64,000 nt of DNA from Punica granatum (lineage: Eukaryota; Streptophyta; Magnoliopsida; Myrtales; Lythraceae): positions 4,378,376 through 4,442,375 of the forward strand of contig NC_045133.1 in assembly GCF_007655135.1 (NCBI RefSeq), in the 5' to 3' direction. The position numbers and the translations under genes are program-made. The notes under the pieces are model-generated. The model was not told the DNA's origin. It was given only the letters and a program-made list of their open reading frames with translations, and did not search any database. Shown here in pieces: positions 1-11,966 of this stretch (position 1 is its first letter; the number at the start of each line of letters is the position of its first letter).

Positions 1-169
1 GTGAATTATCAATTTTATTATTAAGAACGGGAGTGGAGTGTCTATTTTGATCAAGATTGCGTTGGAGTGTCATTGGGTATAACCTTAAAGGAGTGGAGCA
101 TATTTTATCCTATATAAAAAAAATGGATCGTGAAATATAACTTCTTCTATCAAAATAAGTTCAAGTGAT

Positions 170-430
170 TTAGGCCTTCTTTGGGAACGGAGCCAACTAT
201 GTGTGTATGCATATATATATATATATATCTATATATTAGATTGTAATAATAAGGTGGATTGAGAAAATAAAAAAATAATGAATAGTTGAGAGAATTTAGT
301 ATTAAAATTGAATTGAATGATAGTTAAGATAATAAAAATTGAAGAAAAAATAAAAAGGTAATAATTGTATTGTTGAATTGAAGGTGAGTGAAGTTAAAGT
401 AGAGTAGAGTATAAAAAATTGAACAATTAA
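170..430 (-). mobile_element. MITE-like AT-rich repeat, decayed copy
   Basis: AT-rich stretch with the phrases 'aatgaatagttgagagaatt', 'attgaattgaatg' and 'tgttgaattgaa' followed by 'gaagttaaagtagagtagag'. The same phrases, in the same or opposite orientation, recur at 2853-3128, 51240-51475 and 62570-62830. The 2853-3128 copy has visible ends and a TAA target duplication, so the family is probably a Tourist-like MITE. The ends of this copy are not clear. Confidence 0.5.
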
Positions 431-1013
431 GAGAGAATGTAAATAAGATGTAAGCAAGTTTTGATTTTTCTTGCATTTTTTTGAGAGATTGGGAGAAACG
501 AGGCAGTAAGGATATCGTTAAAGCTCGTTATGAAAATTTTCAAAAATTATTGCATTGCAAGAACAAAAAAAGGCAAAGTTTGAGTAAGAGGGGGAGTTTC
601 ATTAATCCGAATAGCCCCTTCTCGATATAGAAAGAGCAACCACAAAAATAACAATTGCAACCATTAGCAAAGATTTGCGTTATTTAAAATATTTTTATTT
701 GGTCTACATTTGTAAATATTTTATTCTTCTTCTTTTTTTTGTCGAAGAAAGATCAAATTTGCATGCTTTATAATGAACAACTTTACTATGACAAATAATC
801 AACTGCGTGAAGTGAATCACAAGGTATCTTGCACATATTCCCAAATTGAGTATGGAATTAAAAAAAGAAACATAGAAAATAAAAATGCATATATGTTTTA
901 ATTTTTCTTATACATTTTAGGGTTTAAAAGGATAATGTTGAGATTCTTTATAAAATTTTCCAAAAATTACAGTAAGATTCTTTACGAAAAATTCAAAAAT
1001 TAGTATTAGAACA

Positions 1014-1533
1014 TTTGTTATCAGAATCGGATCGGACCGACCAGTTCGACCGGTCTAATCGGGAACCGACACCATGTTCGATCCGATTTGCTTGAAATCC
1101 CAAATTGTAGATTTGAACCGCCGGACCCATTGAACCGGTCGATTTTGACATTGAACCGGTCGGTCTATGAATTTTATGGGTTTCCTATTTAGTGTAAAAA
1201 TTACTTGGTTATGTAAATATTTGAACTCATGACCTCTTACTTCTCATACTAACCAACCCACCACTACTTTCTTGTTCTTTTAAATACTTATTAAAATTTA
1301 ATATTTATTTTGGAGTAAAAAATATTAAATATAGATATTTTCTTACACTATTCTTATATTTTTTGAAATCATCATACTTCTATCTTAATTAACATAATTT
1401 TTTTAATAATATAAATATTTATTTTATTATAATTAAAAGTGTGGTCTGACCCATCGAACTCTCGGTTGGACCCATAAACCTATGAACACATACCCATTCA
1501 GGTTCATTATCTGATCCGATTTTGATAACACTG
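1014..1533. mobile_element. Non-autonomous Mutator-like MITE
   Basis: A 520 bp element flanked by a perfect 9 bp direct repeat ATTAGAACA (1005-1013 and 1534-1542). The ends are inverted: GTTATCAGAATCGGATCGGA on the left and GTTATCAAAATCGGATCAGA read inward from the right. A 9 bp duplication with such termini fits Mutator-like elements. No transposase is encoded. The sequence just inside the ends is rich in CCGG/CGGT motifs. Confidence 0.8.
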
Positions 1534-2300
1534 ATTAGAACAAAAGATTCAAGATGATAGTAAGAAAGGTAACTTGGTCATTGTATATCACCCCTCTTGA
1601 TATAAAAAATGCGAGCGTAAGGATAATAGTAGCTTGTTGAGATTAAAATTATCTTATTGATTAGTTATTTGGGAGTAAATTACTCCGACGGTACAAAAAG
1701 TTTCAAGAATGTAACATTATGGCATAGAAATGTTTTTTTGCTACAATTTGGTGCACAAATTTCCAAAATTGTTTCAATCAAGTATATTCCGTCGTTTTCA
1801 AACTAACACCATTAGAAAATAATGACACGACAAATGATGTGTTAGGAGGCATATGATGTGGCACGAATATTAAAATAAAAAATTTATTTTAAAATTAAAA
1901 CAAATAAATGAAACTAAAAAACTCTCTCCTTCCATCCTCTCTCTTCCCTCTCTCTCCAGGACTGTCTCTCTTTCTCCACACTCTCTCCCATATCTCTCTC
2001 TCTCAACTGTTTCTCTCTTCCTCATAGATCGCCGGCAGCTGTAGTTGACTTGCAGTCGACGAGCAAAAGCTCCATTCTATCTTTCTTTACCTTTCTTTTG
2101 GCAAATCGTTGCCTCTTTCTCTCTTCCCTCTCCCTCCTTCCCTTTTAAAAGCTCTCCCCCATAATCATTTCATAAGCTACACTCATCCTTTCTCTCGCTC
2201 TTTAGCCCGCCATAGAAGCTCTTAGTTCCCTAACCCAACACCTCCTTCTCAAGCGAAAGGCCCAATGATACTAGGAGGAAGGCGTTAGAGGTCACTGTTC

Positions 2301-2783
2301 CTAATTTGACCCCAATGATAGAAGCAAAACAAACACAAACCCAAAGGTCCCGCATTTACGAGCTCCCACGCCGTTCAAGGAAAACAGAGCACCGAGAAAA
2401 TTCAACAAATTCTCACCGTCCAAGAGGAAGATCCTCCCGATCGAGTCCACCTTTTCTAAGCCCCAATCCCCGATATTCCTGTTGAAATCCACCCCCAAAT
2501 TTTGAATCTTCATGTTCACAAAGTCCAAATCAGTGTATGTTCACGATGTAGAGAAAACAGAGCTCACACAGATGAAATTCTTCACCCTACGATTCCAGCG
2601 AGAGGACAGTGAGCTGGCAATCTCGAGGATTTTAGTTTGAGAAGGCACCGGTCGGTTACTTGCTCGAACTAAAGTCACCATGGGGCTCAGCCGCTTGGAC
2701 TTCATCGACAACCCTTTGATCGATGGTAGCGTCGCTGGTGCCCCCCTCAATTCGGTCGAAAAAGCTACAGAGAAACAAGACAC
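2301..2783 (-). pseudogene. Possible captured gene fragment inside a Mutator-like element
   Basis: Two adjacent minus-strand frames of 80 and 75 codons lie back to back (2783-2541, then 2528-2301), with a stop and a few bases between them. The upstream one reads as ordinary-composition protein with basic segments. The downstream one starts MDFVNMKIQNLGVDFNRNIG and ends in a hydrophobic stretch. Base composition is higher in GC than the surrounding repeat. I recognise no family. Location inside terminal inverted repeats with a 9 bp target duplication suggests captured host sequence; a chance open frame is the alternative. Confidence 0.3.
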
Positions 2784-2852
2784 GGGGAGAGAGAGAGAGC
2801 CGAGAGAGAGACGAGGGGAGAGAGAACAAAGAGTTTGAGAGAGAGAAACTAA

Positions 2853-3128
2853 GACCTTATTTGATTTTAGAGCTTTTTTTTTACTTTATTTTATTTATCT
2901 TTAATTCAACAATATAATTATTTTTTTTTTTTAAAAAATTATCTTAACTACCATTTAATTTAATTTTTAATACTTAATTCTCTCAATTATTTATTACTTT
3001 TTCCTTCTTCTTTTTTTCCATAATTCAACAACATAATTATTATAATCTCAAATAAATATAATTATTTATAGTTGGAATGAAATGGATTAGGGTAGAGTTA
3101 AAAAAAATTTCATTTGCCAAACAAGATC
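2853..3128. mobile_element. Tourist-like MITE (nested)
   Basis: A 276 bp AT-rich element flanked by TAA on both sides (2850-2852 and 3129-3131). The left end is GACCTTATTTGATTTTAGAG and the right end, reverse-complemented, is GATCTTGTTTGGCAAATGAA, an imperfect inverted repeat. A three-base TAA duplication is typical of PIF/Harbinger (Tourist) MITEs. Related copies lie at 170-430, 51240-51475 and 62570-62830. Confidence 0.65.
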
Positions 3129-4599
3129 TAAAATTTTGCTTTTCTTATGCATTTTTATTATTTTAATAATTATCATTATTTTTGTGTTATTTTGTTTGGC
3201 CATGTCATTATTTTCTAATGGTATTAGTTTAAAATTGATGAAATGTACCTAATTGAAACAATTTTAAAAAGCTGTGTACCAAATTGTAACAAAAAATTCT
3301 TTTTGCACCAAACTGTTATATTTTAAAAACTTTTTGTACCACCGAAGTAATTTACCCTTTATTTGGTCAAACTTATCTATCGTATCTTTTCATTGATCAA
3401 AAATCAAACTCGCTTGTTTCATAGTGAATAATGACTTACCATGCCAGCAAACTAATCAACTGCGTGAACCGTGCAGTATCTCTTATGCACTTCTAGATAT
3501 GGACATGAAATAAAAAAAATAAAATAATTAAAATGAGAAGTAAGTTTTGATTTTTTTTTCCTTTAACTCTTTCTGGGATTTTTGAGAAATAGTGTTAGTA
3601 AGAATACTGTTAAAATTTGTTCCTGAAAATTTTCATTAATTATTAGAACAAAAAAAGCAAGTGAGAACTCATAGTGAGAGGGACAATTTGGTAATTTCAG
3701 ACTGACCCTACCAGTATAGAATGAGTCCACGTAGAGATGACAATCCCTGATATAGACAAAGGATTTGAGTTATATTACAAAGTATTTATTTGGTTCAATC
3801 TTATATATCATTTTTTTTCTCAGTTGAGCAGAGAACGAACTCGTATGCTTATAATGAATAACAACTTACCATGCCAATTGGCCAATCAATTGCGTGAATA
3901 GCACAGTATCTCATATGTACTTTCAAATATGGACATGGAATAAAAGATAATGAAAAATAAAATAAATAACAAAAAATATGAAACCAAGGTTTGATTATCT
4001 TTATCTTTTTTTACTTTTTTAGGGAAAATATGGTAACGATTACCTTTTGATCTCATTAGGAAAATTTTCAACAATTAAGGGAAAAATAAAACTAAAAAGT
4101 GGGTAGAAAACTCACAGTAAGAGAGACAGTTTGGTCACTGCGTATGGACCCTCTCAGGCTCTCACTATAAAAAGGGCGACGACCTTGGTACAACAAGTAG
4201 TCGACATAAATAACAGTCCCAACTGTATATAGAATTTAAGGATTATTTATTTGGTTTTAGCTTATAACAAATCTTTTTTTTCAACAAAGAATAAACTAAT
4301 ATGTACATAATCAATAACTACTTACAGCGTCAGCCAAACAATTGGCCGCGTGAACTTCACAGTCTCTCATGCGCGTTTCTAGATATGAACACGAAACAGA
4401 AAATAATAATGAAAATGTATTTGATAATAGAAATGGAAGCATGGTTTGATTTTCACTAACACATCTTTTGGACAAAAGGTACCCCAAAAATCACCTTTTA
4501 AGTTCATCATGGGCAGGGAGTAATTTTCAGCAATTATTAGAAAGAACAAAAATAGGATTATGGGAGGGGCAGTTTCGTCATTTAAAGTTGGCCCCCTCT

Positions 4600-6072
4600 C
4601 ACACGCACCCACAACAGTGCAGAGAGAAAGAAAGACCACAGAGTCGAGTCGACAGAAATAACAAAATTCTCCATCTCGTCATCACTATTCGTCGAGAAGA
4701 ACATTCGGACAGAACCCCCGCCCACAAACCCTAATTTCCTCCCGCTCTCCCTCGCACTGCAAATCCCCCGGAATTGATCAGCACCGGAGCTCCCCCTCCC
4801 TCGATCCACGGCATTTCCCCTCTGAGCAGCCTCAATTGCCGCCGAATTCGCCTCGAACCACCCCCAATTCCGCGCGCTTAATTCGGGTCCGCTGTTGCCT
4901 CGGCTGCCCGACTGGAATGGTGTAATTTGAGCTGTATCAGCGGATTGTTGGCGCGAAAGTTGAGTCCTTCCTACGAGAGTGGATAGTTCAGTGGGAGGGT
5001 GAAGAAGGGCTGTGGGGGGATTCGGATGCGATCTTGAATTGAACGGTTTCTGGTTCCATGCCTCAGGTTCCACTTTTCAACTTGTCCCATATAAGTCCTC
5101 CTTCATTGTGTCGGCATTCCTTCCTGCTTCATGAATCATGCCAGCTCTCTGTTCCCTTTCCATTCTTTCCCTTTGTAGAAGCTCCTTGTGTCTGTTTTCT
5201 GCTTATGTGAGTTGGTTGAACTGAAAACCCCTTTGTCGCTTTGTCCTTTCGATTCCCACGGTTCAGTACTTAGTAGAAGGATCTGTGTGAAGTGATGGGA
5301 TGAGTTTTACGTGAAAGGAGAGGAGTTGTCGAAGCAGTTGTAAGTCTATTTATGTAAATGAGGACTTTATAAATTGTGACGAAGCAGAAGAACCCGACCA
5401 AAGGTATCTTTTCTGGTAGTGCTGTAGAAGGAGAAGAGAAATTAGTTCTGAGCACTATGCCTGCTGGGTTCTAACAATGATTGTTTTGTGTGAGATTGTG
5501 ATGAGTTTTATCTCATTCGAGATTATTGAGTAGCTGGCATCGTCTCATATTGAACATATTGAAGACGAAACAGAGTGGACTACGCGCTTCTCTGATTTTG
5601 GTTTCGTGAAAAGGCACCAGGCGTATATTTCATACCAGTAATGGAGAATATTCAGTTCTTCCCCCAGCCAATAATGAAGCAAACAAATCATTCTATAACC
5701 GATGCTATTGTCTGCTTTCCACTGCCTCAGTCTTTGAACTTGAAATTCTGTGTGTTGAAAGACAGGTCTAGTCATGTGAAGCTTTCTTTTTGAACTAAAG
5801 TGCATCTTAATTCGTATAAAAGTCTTTTTTTTATGAAATTTCTTAATTATTATTGGGAACAAATGATTTAGCAAAAATGTAAATGAACATCATTTTATTG
5901 ATCTTCCTTTCTGCTATATTGTTGTGTCGCTACTTCTTGTTGTTGTTTTTAGCCTTTTATAAGCTTTCTAGACTTTTATAATGGCTATCTTATTTCATTC
6001 TGAAGAAGTTTCGTAAATCTTTTCCTAAAAAACCTGCAGTTAATTTTTCTCAACCTTGTGAGAAATTGAGCA
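4600..6072 (+). promoter_or_regulatory. MED19 5' leader and probable leader intron
   Basis: The start of the leader is inferred from the change to GC-richer, CT/purine-rich sequence near 4600-5070, the usual look of a plant 5' UTR. The sequence from about 5070 to 6039 is T-rich and intron-like. A plausible acceptor (aacctgcag) ends at 6039, leaving a 33-base leader piece before the ATG at 6073. A possible donor is near 5066 (cag|gttcc), but it is not certain. No clear TATA box is seen just upstream of 4600. Confidence 0.45.
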
Positions 6073-7752
6073 ATGGATCCCGAAGAAAAGAAGTTTGGAA
6101 GAGGTAATATTTCGTTGATAATGTGCATTTCTTTTCCTTTCTCTACCTCAATCCCTTGACAATTACTCCTGGCTGTTGTTAAATCATAAGTGCCGACGTC
6201 ATTGGCATTTTATATTGATAATTACTTTTGATAATAATGGAAAAGCACCGTGCACTAAGTTGTTTCGGTGTTAGGAACCTTTATAAGATTGCAGTACTCC
6301 AGGATATGACGTAATTATTGGTGTAAAGCTTTTACTTCTATTCTGACTTGATGAATGAGGATGTTAGCTTATTTTTTTGGTTGTGTAGATTATAGTATGT
6401 ATGGTCAGACTTCACTTCCCTGTGGCATGATACAAGTTTTAGTCAGTCAATTCATTTCCCTTCTTCGGATCTTCTTTTCTGCTGTCCTGATACACATTCA
6501 TTTCTCAGTTAATTTATCTTCATTGCTAATATACTAACACATTGTACAACCTTAGGACCGAGAGAACTGACTGGTGCCGTGGACCTTTTAAGCCACTTCA
6601 AGTTGCAGCAACATTATGATTTTTTTTGCAAGAGGTCACTACCCTTGTCAATTTCGGACACCCACTATCTTCACCACGTGGTTGGAGACACGGAAATCAG
6701 AAAAGGAGAAGGGATGCAGCTAGCTGAACTAATTCAGGATACGTCTCAATCTAGAGATGCTAATGTGCGCATACAAACTTTTAACCTTGATGTTCTTAGA
6801 GATGCCTTTCAATTAAAGGAAAGTGGTTTCATTGAGCTACCTCAGGTAAGAATACTCTGGTGATATGCAATCTTTTCATTAGTAATTTTCTCTGCCAAAT
6901 TGTTATAGTTTATACAAAATAAGTCTATTACGTCCTCCATAGTTAACTATCTTTTCCAAATTGGTGATATCCATAGTTAACTATCTTGATCCATTATTTT
7001 GGTCTGCAGTCTGAAAAAGGGGAACCGACTATCCCCTCAAAATTGAAAGGTGAATCCAAAGACAAGGAGAAGAAGCATAAGAAGCACAGAGAGAGGGATT
7101 CTGAGAAGGATAGAGAGCATAAGAAGCACAAGCACCGGCATAAAGATCGAAGCAAAGATAGAGACAAGGACAAGAAGGATAGAAGTGCACATCCTGATTC
7201 TGGACTTGATCATTCTAAGAAACATGAAAAGGTCATAAACCTGAAAAATATCTTGGTTTAACATTGTTCTTGTTTGTTTTAAACAATAGAGTTTTGAAGG
7301 AGCATTGCTCTTAGATGTCTTACATTTGTTACATGTATATATGTCCAGTTCTTGATACTTTCGAGTTTGTTTTGTACATATGTATTTTGCTTGATTTATC
7401 ATGTGATTCGTATTTATTTACCATTCACCTGTGCAAGTGGTTTTTCTTTTCTTGTTATGCACTATTTTCAGTATTGGTGTAATTGTGGAATGACATGTCC
7501 TCATATCATTGCAGAAGAGAAAGCACGATGGAGATGAAAATGTCAATGATATTCACAGACACAAGAAAAGTAAGGTAAGTCTATGGAGAAGTGCAGTTGG
7601 ACGTTCTGGTAGTTGTGTTTGTGCTTTGAACAAAGTTCTTTTATAGTTCAGTCGCATTCTTTTCATTTTTCGGCTAAGTTATTGGTGATATTATTTTGCA
7701 GCACAAGAGCTCGAAACTTGATGACATCGGTGCAATAAAGGTAGCAGGTTGA
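6073..7752 (+). CDS. MED19: Mediator of RNA polymerase II transcription subunit 19 (MED19)
   Basis: Five coding exons: 6073-6103, 6556-6845, 7010-7231, 7515-7574 and 7702-7752. All joints have GT/AG and keep frame, giving 217 residues. MED19 belongs to the Mediator head and links gene-specific transcription factors to RNA polymerase II in the nucleus. The N-terminal ~105 residues carry the plant MED19 block: MDPEEKKFGRGPRELTGAVD at the start, then the segment around FFCKRSLPLSISDTHYLH and GDTEIRKGEGMQL. From residue 108 the protein is a low-complexity Lys/His/Asp/Glu tail (KHKKHRERDSEKDREHKKHK) ending GAIKVAG, as in plant homologues. The start is chosen because exon 1 encodes the conserved MDP..KKFGRG motif and splices in phase into GPRELTG. 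The gene sits directly downstream of the tandem array at 440-4690, so its upstream region has probably been duplicated. Length and motifs indicate an intact gene. Confidence 0.93.
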
Positions 7753-8200
7753 TTGGTCGGCGGAATTTTAGTTCATGTAATGTTTTCAGATGTCAATAAC
7801 ATCTTGGAGGGTCGATGTTATGCGACATAATTGAGGTATATATTACACCTTAAGCTGTTTTCCCATGTTCCTGCATGGATTTAATTCGTTGCTTTCGCCA
7901 AATAGCTTCCCAGACTTCTTCATTGAAATAGGCTGTCGGGGAACTTTGGATGAGAAAAAGCCACGTGCTTTTAAAATTTCCTGAACTTCACACAGTTCAT
8001 AGACTAAATTATTCTTTTATTGCAGAGTAACCACCCAATTGACTTAGGATGTGTACGAGGTGATTTTGTCTTTGTGAGGGACTAGGATGGCAAGGTAAAC
8101 AAACTCGCTGATGATGAACTTCTTTGTTGTATAAAGGGTGTGCAATAATTCTTGTTCGTCTTTTTCTTCTTCTTCTTCCCCAGTTTATAATGGCACCCTG
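7753..8200 (+). other. MED19 3' untranslated region (approximate)
   Basis: Follows the TGA at 7750-7752. The sequence is T-rich with no coding signal. A possible poly(A) context ('gtgcaataattcttg') lies near 8140, but the end of the transcript cannot be placed from sequence alone. Confidence 0.35.
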
Positions 8201-11200
8201 GATCCAAGACCTTTACCCATTTGTGCAATTATAATTTGTCTATAATTTCCAAAAACAGTTAGAATTTTAGTCAAGTCTCTTTAGAATTTTGGCTTTGATT
8301 AGTAGAAGTATGGTAGATGGGTTAAGAAAAGAAGGGGATGTGTAAATATATTTGATTTCCCTCATCGAAACGCGATTGTCAGGACTAAGCAGTTTGTCTG
8401 CTGTTTCATGGACAGTTCGGTCTCATTGTGAAGGGTACTCTGTTTTTCCTAGGAAAAAGTAGCGCGCACTCACCCCTGCTTTGTCGTTAAAAATCTTGTT
8501 CCTGGACTCTGCTTGAATCCCTGATGAAATTTGATTTCCATCCTCTTGTTTTTGGATACGGGCTCTCATTTGTTTTCCTCTGTTGGCCCTGGATATGCAT
8601 TTTGGCTTCAAAACTTCAAGTTCCTGATATGTGATTCGGGACTTTGATCTATAGCGGAGGTATCCACCAAACAATGGTTAATGGCAATAGGCGTGCTTTG
8701 ATAGCGATAGGGAGTATCGTCATCCATGGTGGGCCTATTGGCCCGAGTTGGGTCCCCCCCAATGGGTGGGCTCAGCATTACCCGTGCTGATACGAAAGAG
8801 CATCTTTAATTGATGAACGCGTCCCCTATTTTTTGGGACGTTTTAATGGATGGCCTGAATCGCGGTTCGGCTTTTACAGGCTCAAATTCTGTACCAGCTA
8901 ATCCCATTTCTGGTCCTGCCGGGCTCGTGGTCGCATCTTCATGCCATATCATGATATATCGAATTAGACATGACGTCTACAGGCTTGAGTATTGCTATTT
9001 TCATACATTTTGAATGCCAAATGAGACGGGTTTGTTCATGCAAAGGCCATAGTATTCGTATTGCTTTTTCATGGTCCTCACGGGTACGTGTCTAAGAAAC
9101 TTTCTACCGAAATTACCACTTTAGGTGCCTGGGCAGTGCCCATCTGATTCTATGCAGGATGAGGAGATGCATATGCTCCTTTAGGAAGATTCCAGAATAT
9201 TTCATGGACAAATGGAGGCAACAATTGAAAGAAAACAAAACTAACACGAAGGACATTGCCGGTCAATCAATTGTCAATTGTCGTGATTTCTTAATTGCAA
9301 TTATTATGTTGACATGCTTGTCAATGACTTATCAAAAAATCTAAAAATATTTTGTGAATAAATGTTTTAGATTTTATTTTTAAATTCCTGGGTAAGCGTT
9401 AGATATCTTCTGAAAAAATATTAACTTTTCATGATAAATTAGATAATTTCACGATAAGTGCATATATTCGTGCAACATGCAGACATATTTCTAAATTCTA
9501 TTTTTTATTATTTTATTCATAATAAAGACACGAGAATTACTATAACGAAAACGTGAACATATATTAAAGACTTTCTAAAGAAAATAAAAAAAATTTCTTC
9601 ATGAATTGAACAATTTTTTGATAAATTCATTCATTCACGAACCTGCAGGCTGCACCTAGTAAGGAATTATAGCGGACAAGTTTTCTCTAGTTGTTGCCAT
9701 GTGAAGTGAAGTGCCAAAAATGCTCACATGAGTACATTATTGGGTGTATTATTATTCGAAGAGAAAAAAAAAAGATTATAAAAAAAATTTGCTTAATTGA
9801 TGGATTTTTCCAATATTGTTATAGGTCCACTTGCTTCTTCCATTATGCTTAAGGAATGAATCATTGTTTTTTTTTTTTTTTTTTTTGAATTTCGGTAAAA
9901 CAACTATCCTTTTGCTTAATGGCACCACAGACATGATTGCATAAAATCGAGATTGCTTGAGATGGGGTGTTTGTAGGCTCTACCAGCACAAACTAATTAA
10001 TTTGCTTCCTTGGTGCCCTAATCAATCAAATTAGTTAATTGGATTAATTACTCTTGCCACTAAAGTTTCCATGAGAAAAATATTATACAAAAAGTCCTCC
10101 AGGAGAGCTTAGGCTACAACCTTTTTGATACGTGAATGCTAGATCGTGGCAATCTCGACGCTTCGCTAATAACGGGCATGAGCTCTTACGCCTTTCCACT
10201 GATCGCGATAAATCGAGCAACAAATTATTGAAGATTTTTCTGTTTTCTGACTTTATCATTGGAGAGCCAAGCATGGTACATAATATGCTTTGTTCTCTTT
10301 TCGCAACTTTTTTTTTTCCTTCTTTCACCTCCCCTTTTCCATGAGAATCCTAGAAAATTTGGCTCCTCCAATTATTGTATCCCTTTGACGCGTTTAGCAC
10401 TTCGACTTTAACGTGTACTCAGAAAATTGAAAGTGGATAAAACTAAGAATTTGACTTAATTTGGTTAGTTTATGCTCCTGAGAAAGACTGCATCTAAAGA
10501 ATCCGTCTTGAATCTTAAAGTAATGCTATCGGTTTTGTACACATTGATCATATAAATAGATGTTAAACCGAGAACTCGAAAGATTTCCGAACCAATTCGT
10601 ACATTCGAAAAGATTGTATTTCTAATCATCTATTGATACACATGCTTGATCTTTCCCACGTGCTCTAGCTCAACACCAAGCATGTCCTCATTCCGTGTGT
10701 TGGGATCTACAATTAATTTATGTGTTGTTTATGAATATATAATGTTCTTGCATGTTGATGTTGTATTATAAAGTGCTTAGGACATGCGTCCAATTCTCCA
10801 AGCTTTTTTCGGTCTCTAAAAGAGAAAAAAATTATGATAAGACATAAGCACAAATATTATCAGATGAAAAAAGAGAACAGTTCCAAAGAGATTTCTTCAT
10901 CCATCTAAAGGAGAATATTTGCAATATATATGAGGCATTCAACTAACAGGTAGTAAAAAAATAATTTAAAAAAAATTTAAAAAAAATCCTTCAATCTGTC
11001 GGGGAGACCGCCTTCCTGTTATTGTATTCATTCATTTTAAGACAACATTACGTGCGTCTGCTTTATAAACCGGTACTTACATATATCTCATCGTCAAGCC
11101 GTAATCGATTTAAAATACTTGTGTTTTACTTTGATGGAGAAGCAAGCTAGTTTTTCAACAAAAAGAAAGTGGTACAAAATGTCATAGAAGGAAGAGATAG

Positions 11201-11966
11201 GGGTAGCATCCAAAAAGAAAGAAGACAGAAAAGGGAGAGCTAGGGAAGAAAATCTAGTCCCATTTCTTCCTTCCTTTTTTTTTCTTTTTTTTTTTAATTT
11301 TGTAAAAGAGAAAAATAATAAAAAGTTTTTTTATAAGTAAATAATAAAAAGTTCTTTTGCATTATGTGTGTGTGTATATATATATATATCAATATAGAAA
11401 GAGCAAACCCTGATGTGTGCATATGCCTACTTTTTGGGTTTTTTAAGAAATTCTCTCATGCTTGGACACTTTTTTTAGGGATATTCATATCCTTTCCCTT
11501 ATCATCTCTAACTTTTTTTTTTGTCTTTTCTGAGTCTCTATATTGTCTATTGAACTTTAAGAAGAATGTAGAGAGGAAAGGGAGTCTTACATAGAAAAGA
11601 TCTGAAAATCATTCTTAGAGAAAAAAAAAAAAAGCAATTCTAAATGCAGAATCACCAAATCGATGACACGACGGTATCTCCTAATTTTGGCACTGTCATT
11701 CGTACGTTTTGAGTTAACAATGAACTGCAATGGCCGTTGAATTAGTTTAGGTAAAATCTTTTTACTTTCTTGATCTTCTTGATGTGTTGTAGGGAAAATT
11801 TTTAATTAGTTGAATCTATTGAATAAAAAGGAACATTTCTTTTATAGGTAAAAGGATTTCCAGCTCTATAATCCTGTGATTTTTTATCTAATTCAGCAGC
11901 AACTTATTGAGTCTGGCTGTTCTTTAGATTTGGTCTCTTCATAAAATCATTTCGAATGCGGTTTTC
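8201..11966. other. Intergenic, no gene recognised
   Basis: AT-rich sequence with several open frames of 60-83 codons (for example 8810-9013, 9159-9344 and 10132-10344). None shows conserved motifs or plausible splicing. Homopolymer runs of T lie near 9868-9886 and 11277-11296, and a short TG/TA run near 11365-11390. No gene or complete element could be supported. Confidence 0.5.

Larger units (their letters stand above)
1673..3357. mobile_element. Mutator-like element with ~180 bp terminal inverted repeats and foreign interior (Pack-MULE-like)
   Basis: The left end (1673-1860) and the right end (3175-3357, reverse-complemented) match along about 180 bp, starting GAGTAAATTACTCCG versus GGGTAAATTACTTCG. 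Flanks are GTTATTTGG (1664-1672) and TTTATTTGG (3358-3366), a 9 bp target duplication with one mismatch. The interior (about 1900-2850) is CT-rich and then relatively GC-rich, unlike the AT-rich ends. It contains two short minus-strand reading frames (2541-2783 and 2301-2528) that may be pieces of a captured gene; I do not recognise the product. A Tourist-like MITE is nested at 2853-3128. No transposase is visible. Confidence 0.75.
440..4690 (+). repeat. Degenerate tandem array of a ~430-460 bp promoter-proximal unit
   Basis: Three landmarks recur in the same order. 'TTATTTGGT' occurs near 693, at the split site 1664/3358, near 3784 and near 4243. 'AACTGCGTGAA' or a variant occurs near 801, 3455, 3885 and 4342. 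'GTTTTGATTTTT' or a variant occurs near 453, 893, 3544, 3984 and 4445. Once the two Mutator-like insertions (1014-1533 and 1673-3357) are removed, spacing is 427-460 bp throughout. There are about four full units plus a partial first one. The last unit runs into the GC-richer MED19 leader ('gtcgacagaaataac' near 4650), and the previous unit has the matching 'gtcgacataaataac' near 4201. Some units keep a TATA-like motif ('ctataaaaag' near 4164; 'gatataaaaa' near 1600). This looks like repeated duplication of the upstream region of the MED19 gene. Confidence 0.75.

Noticed and set aside
1673..3357. LTR retrotransposon reading of the 1.7 kb element
   Set aside because: The terminal repeats are inverted rather than direct and the target duplication is 9 bp, which fits Mutator-like elements.
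4582..5073. Minus-strand open frame of 163 codons over the MED19 leader
   Set aside because: It lies antisense to the GC-rich leader, has low-complexity Ser/Arg/Gly composition and no motif; it is best explained as an artefact of leader composition.
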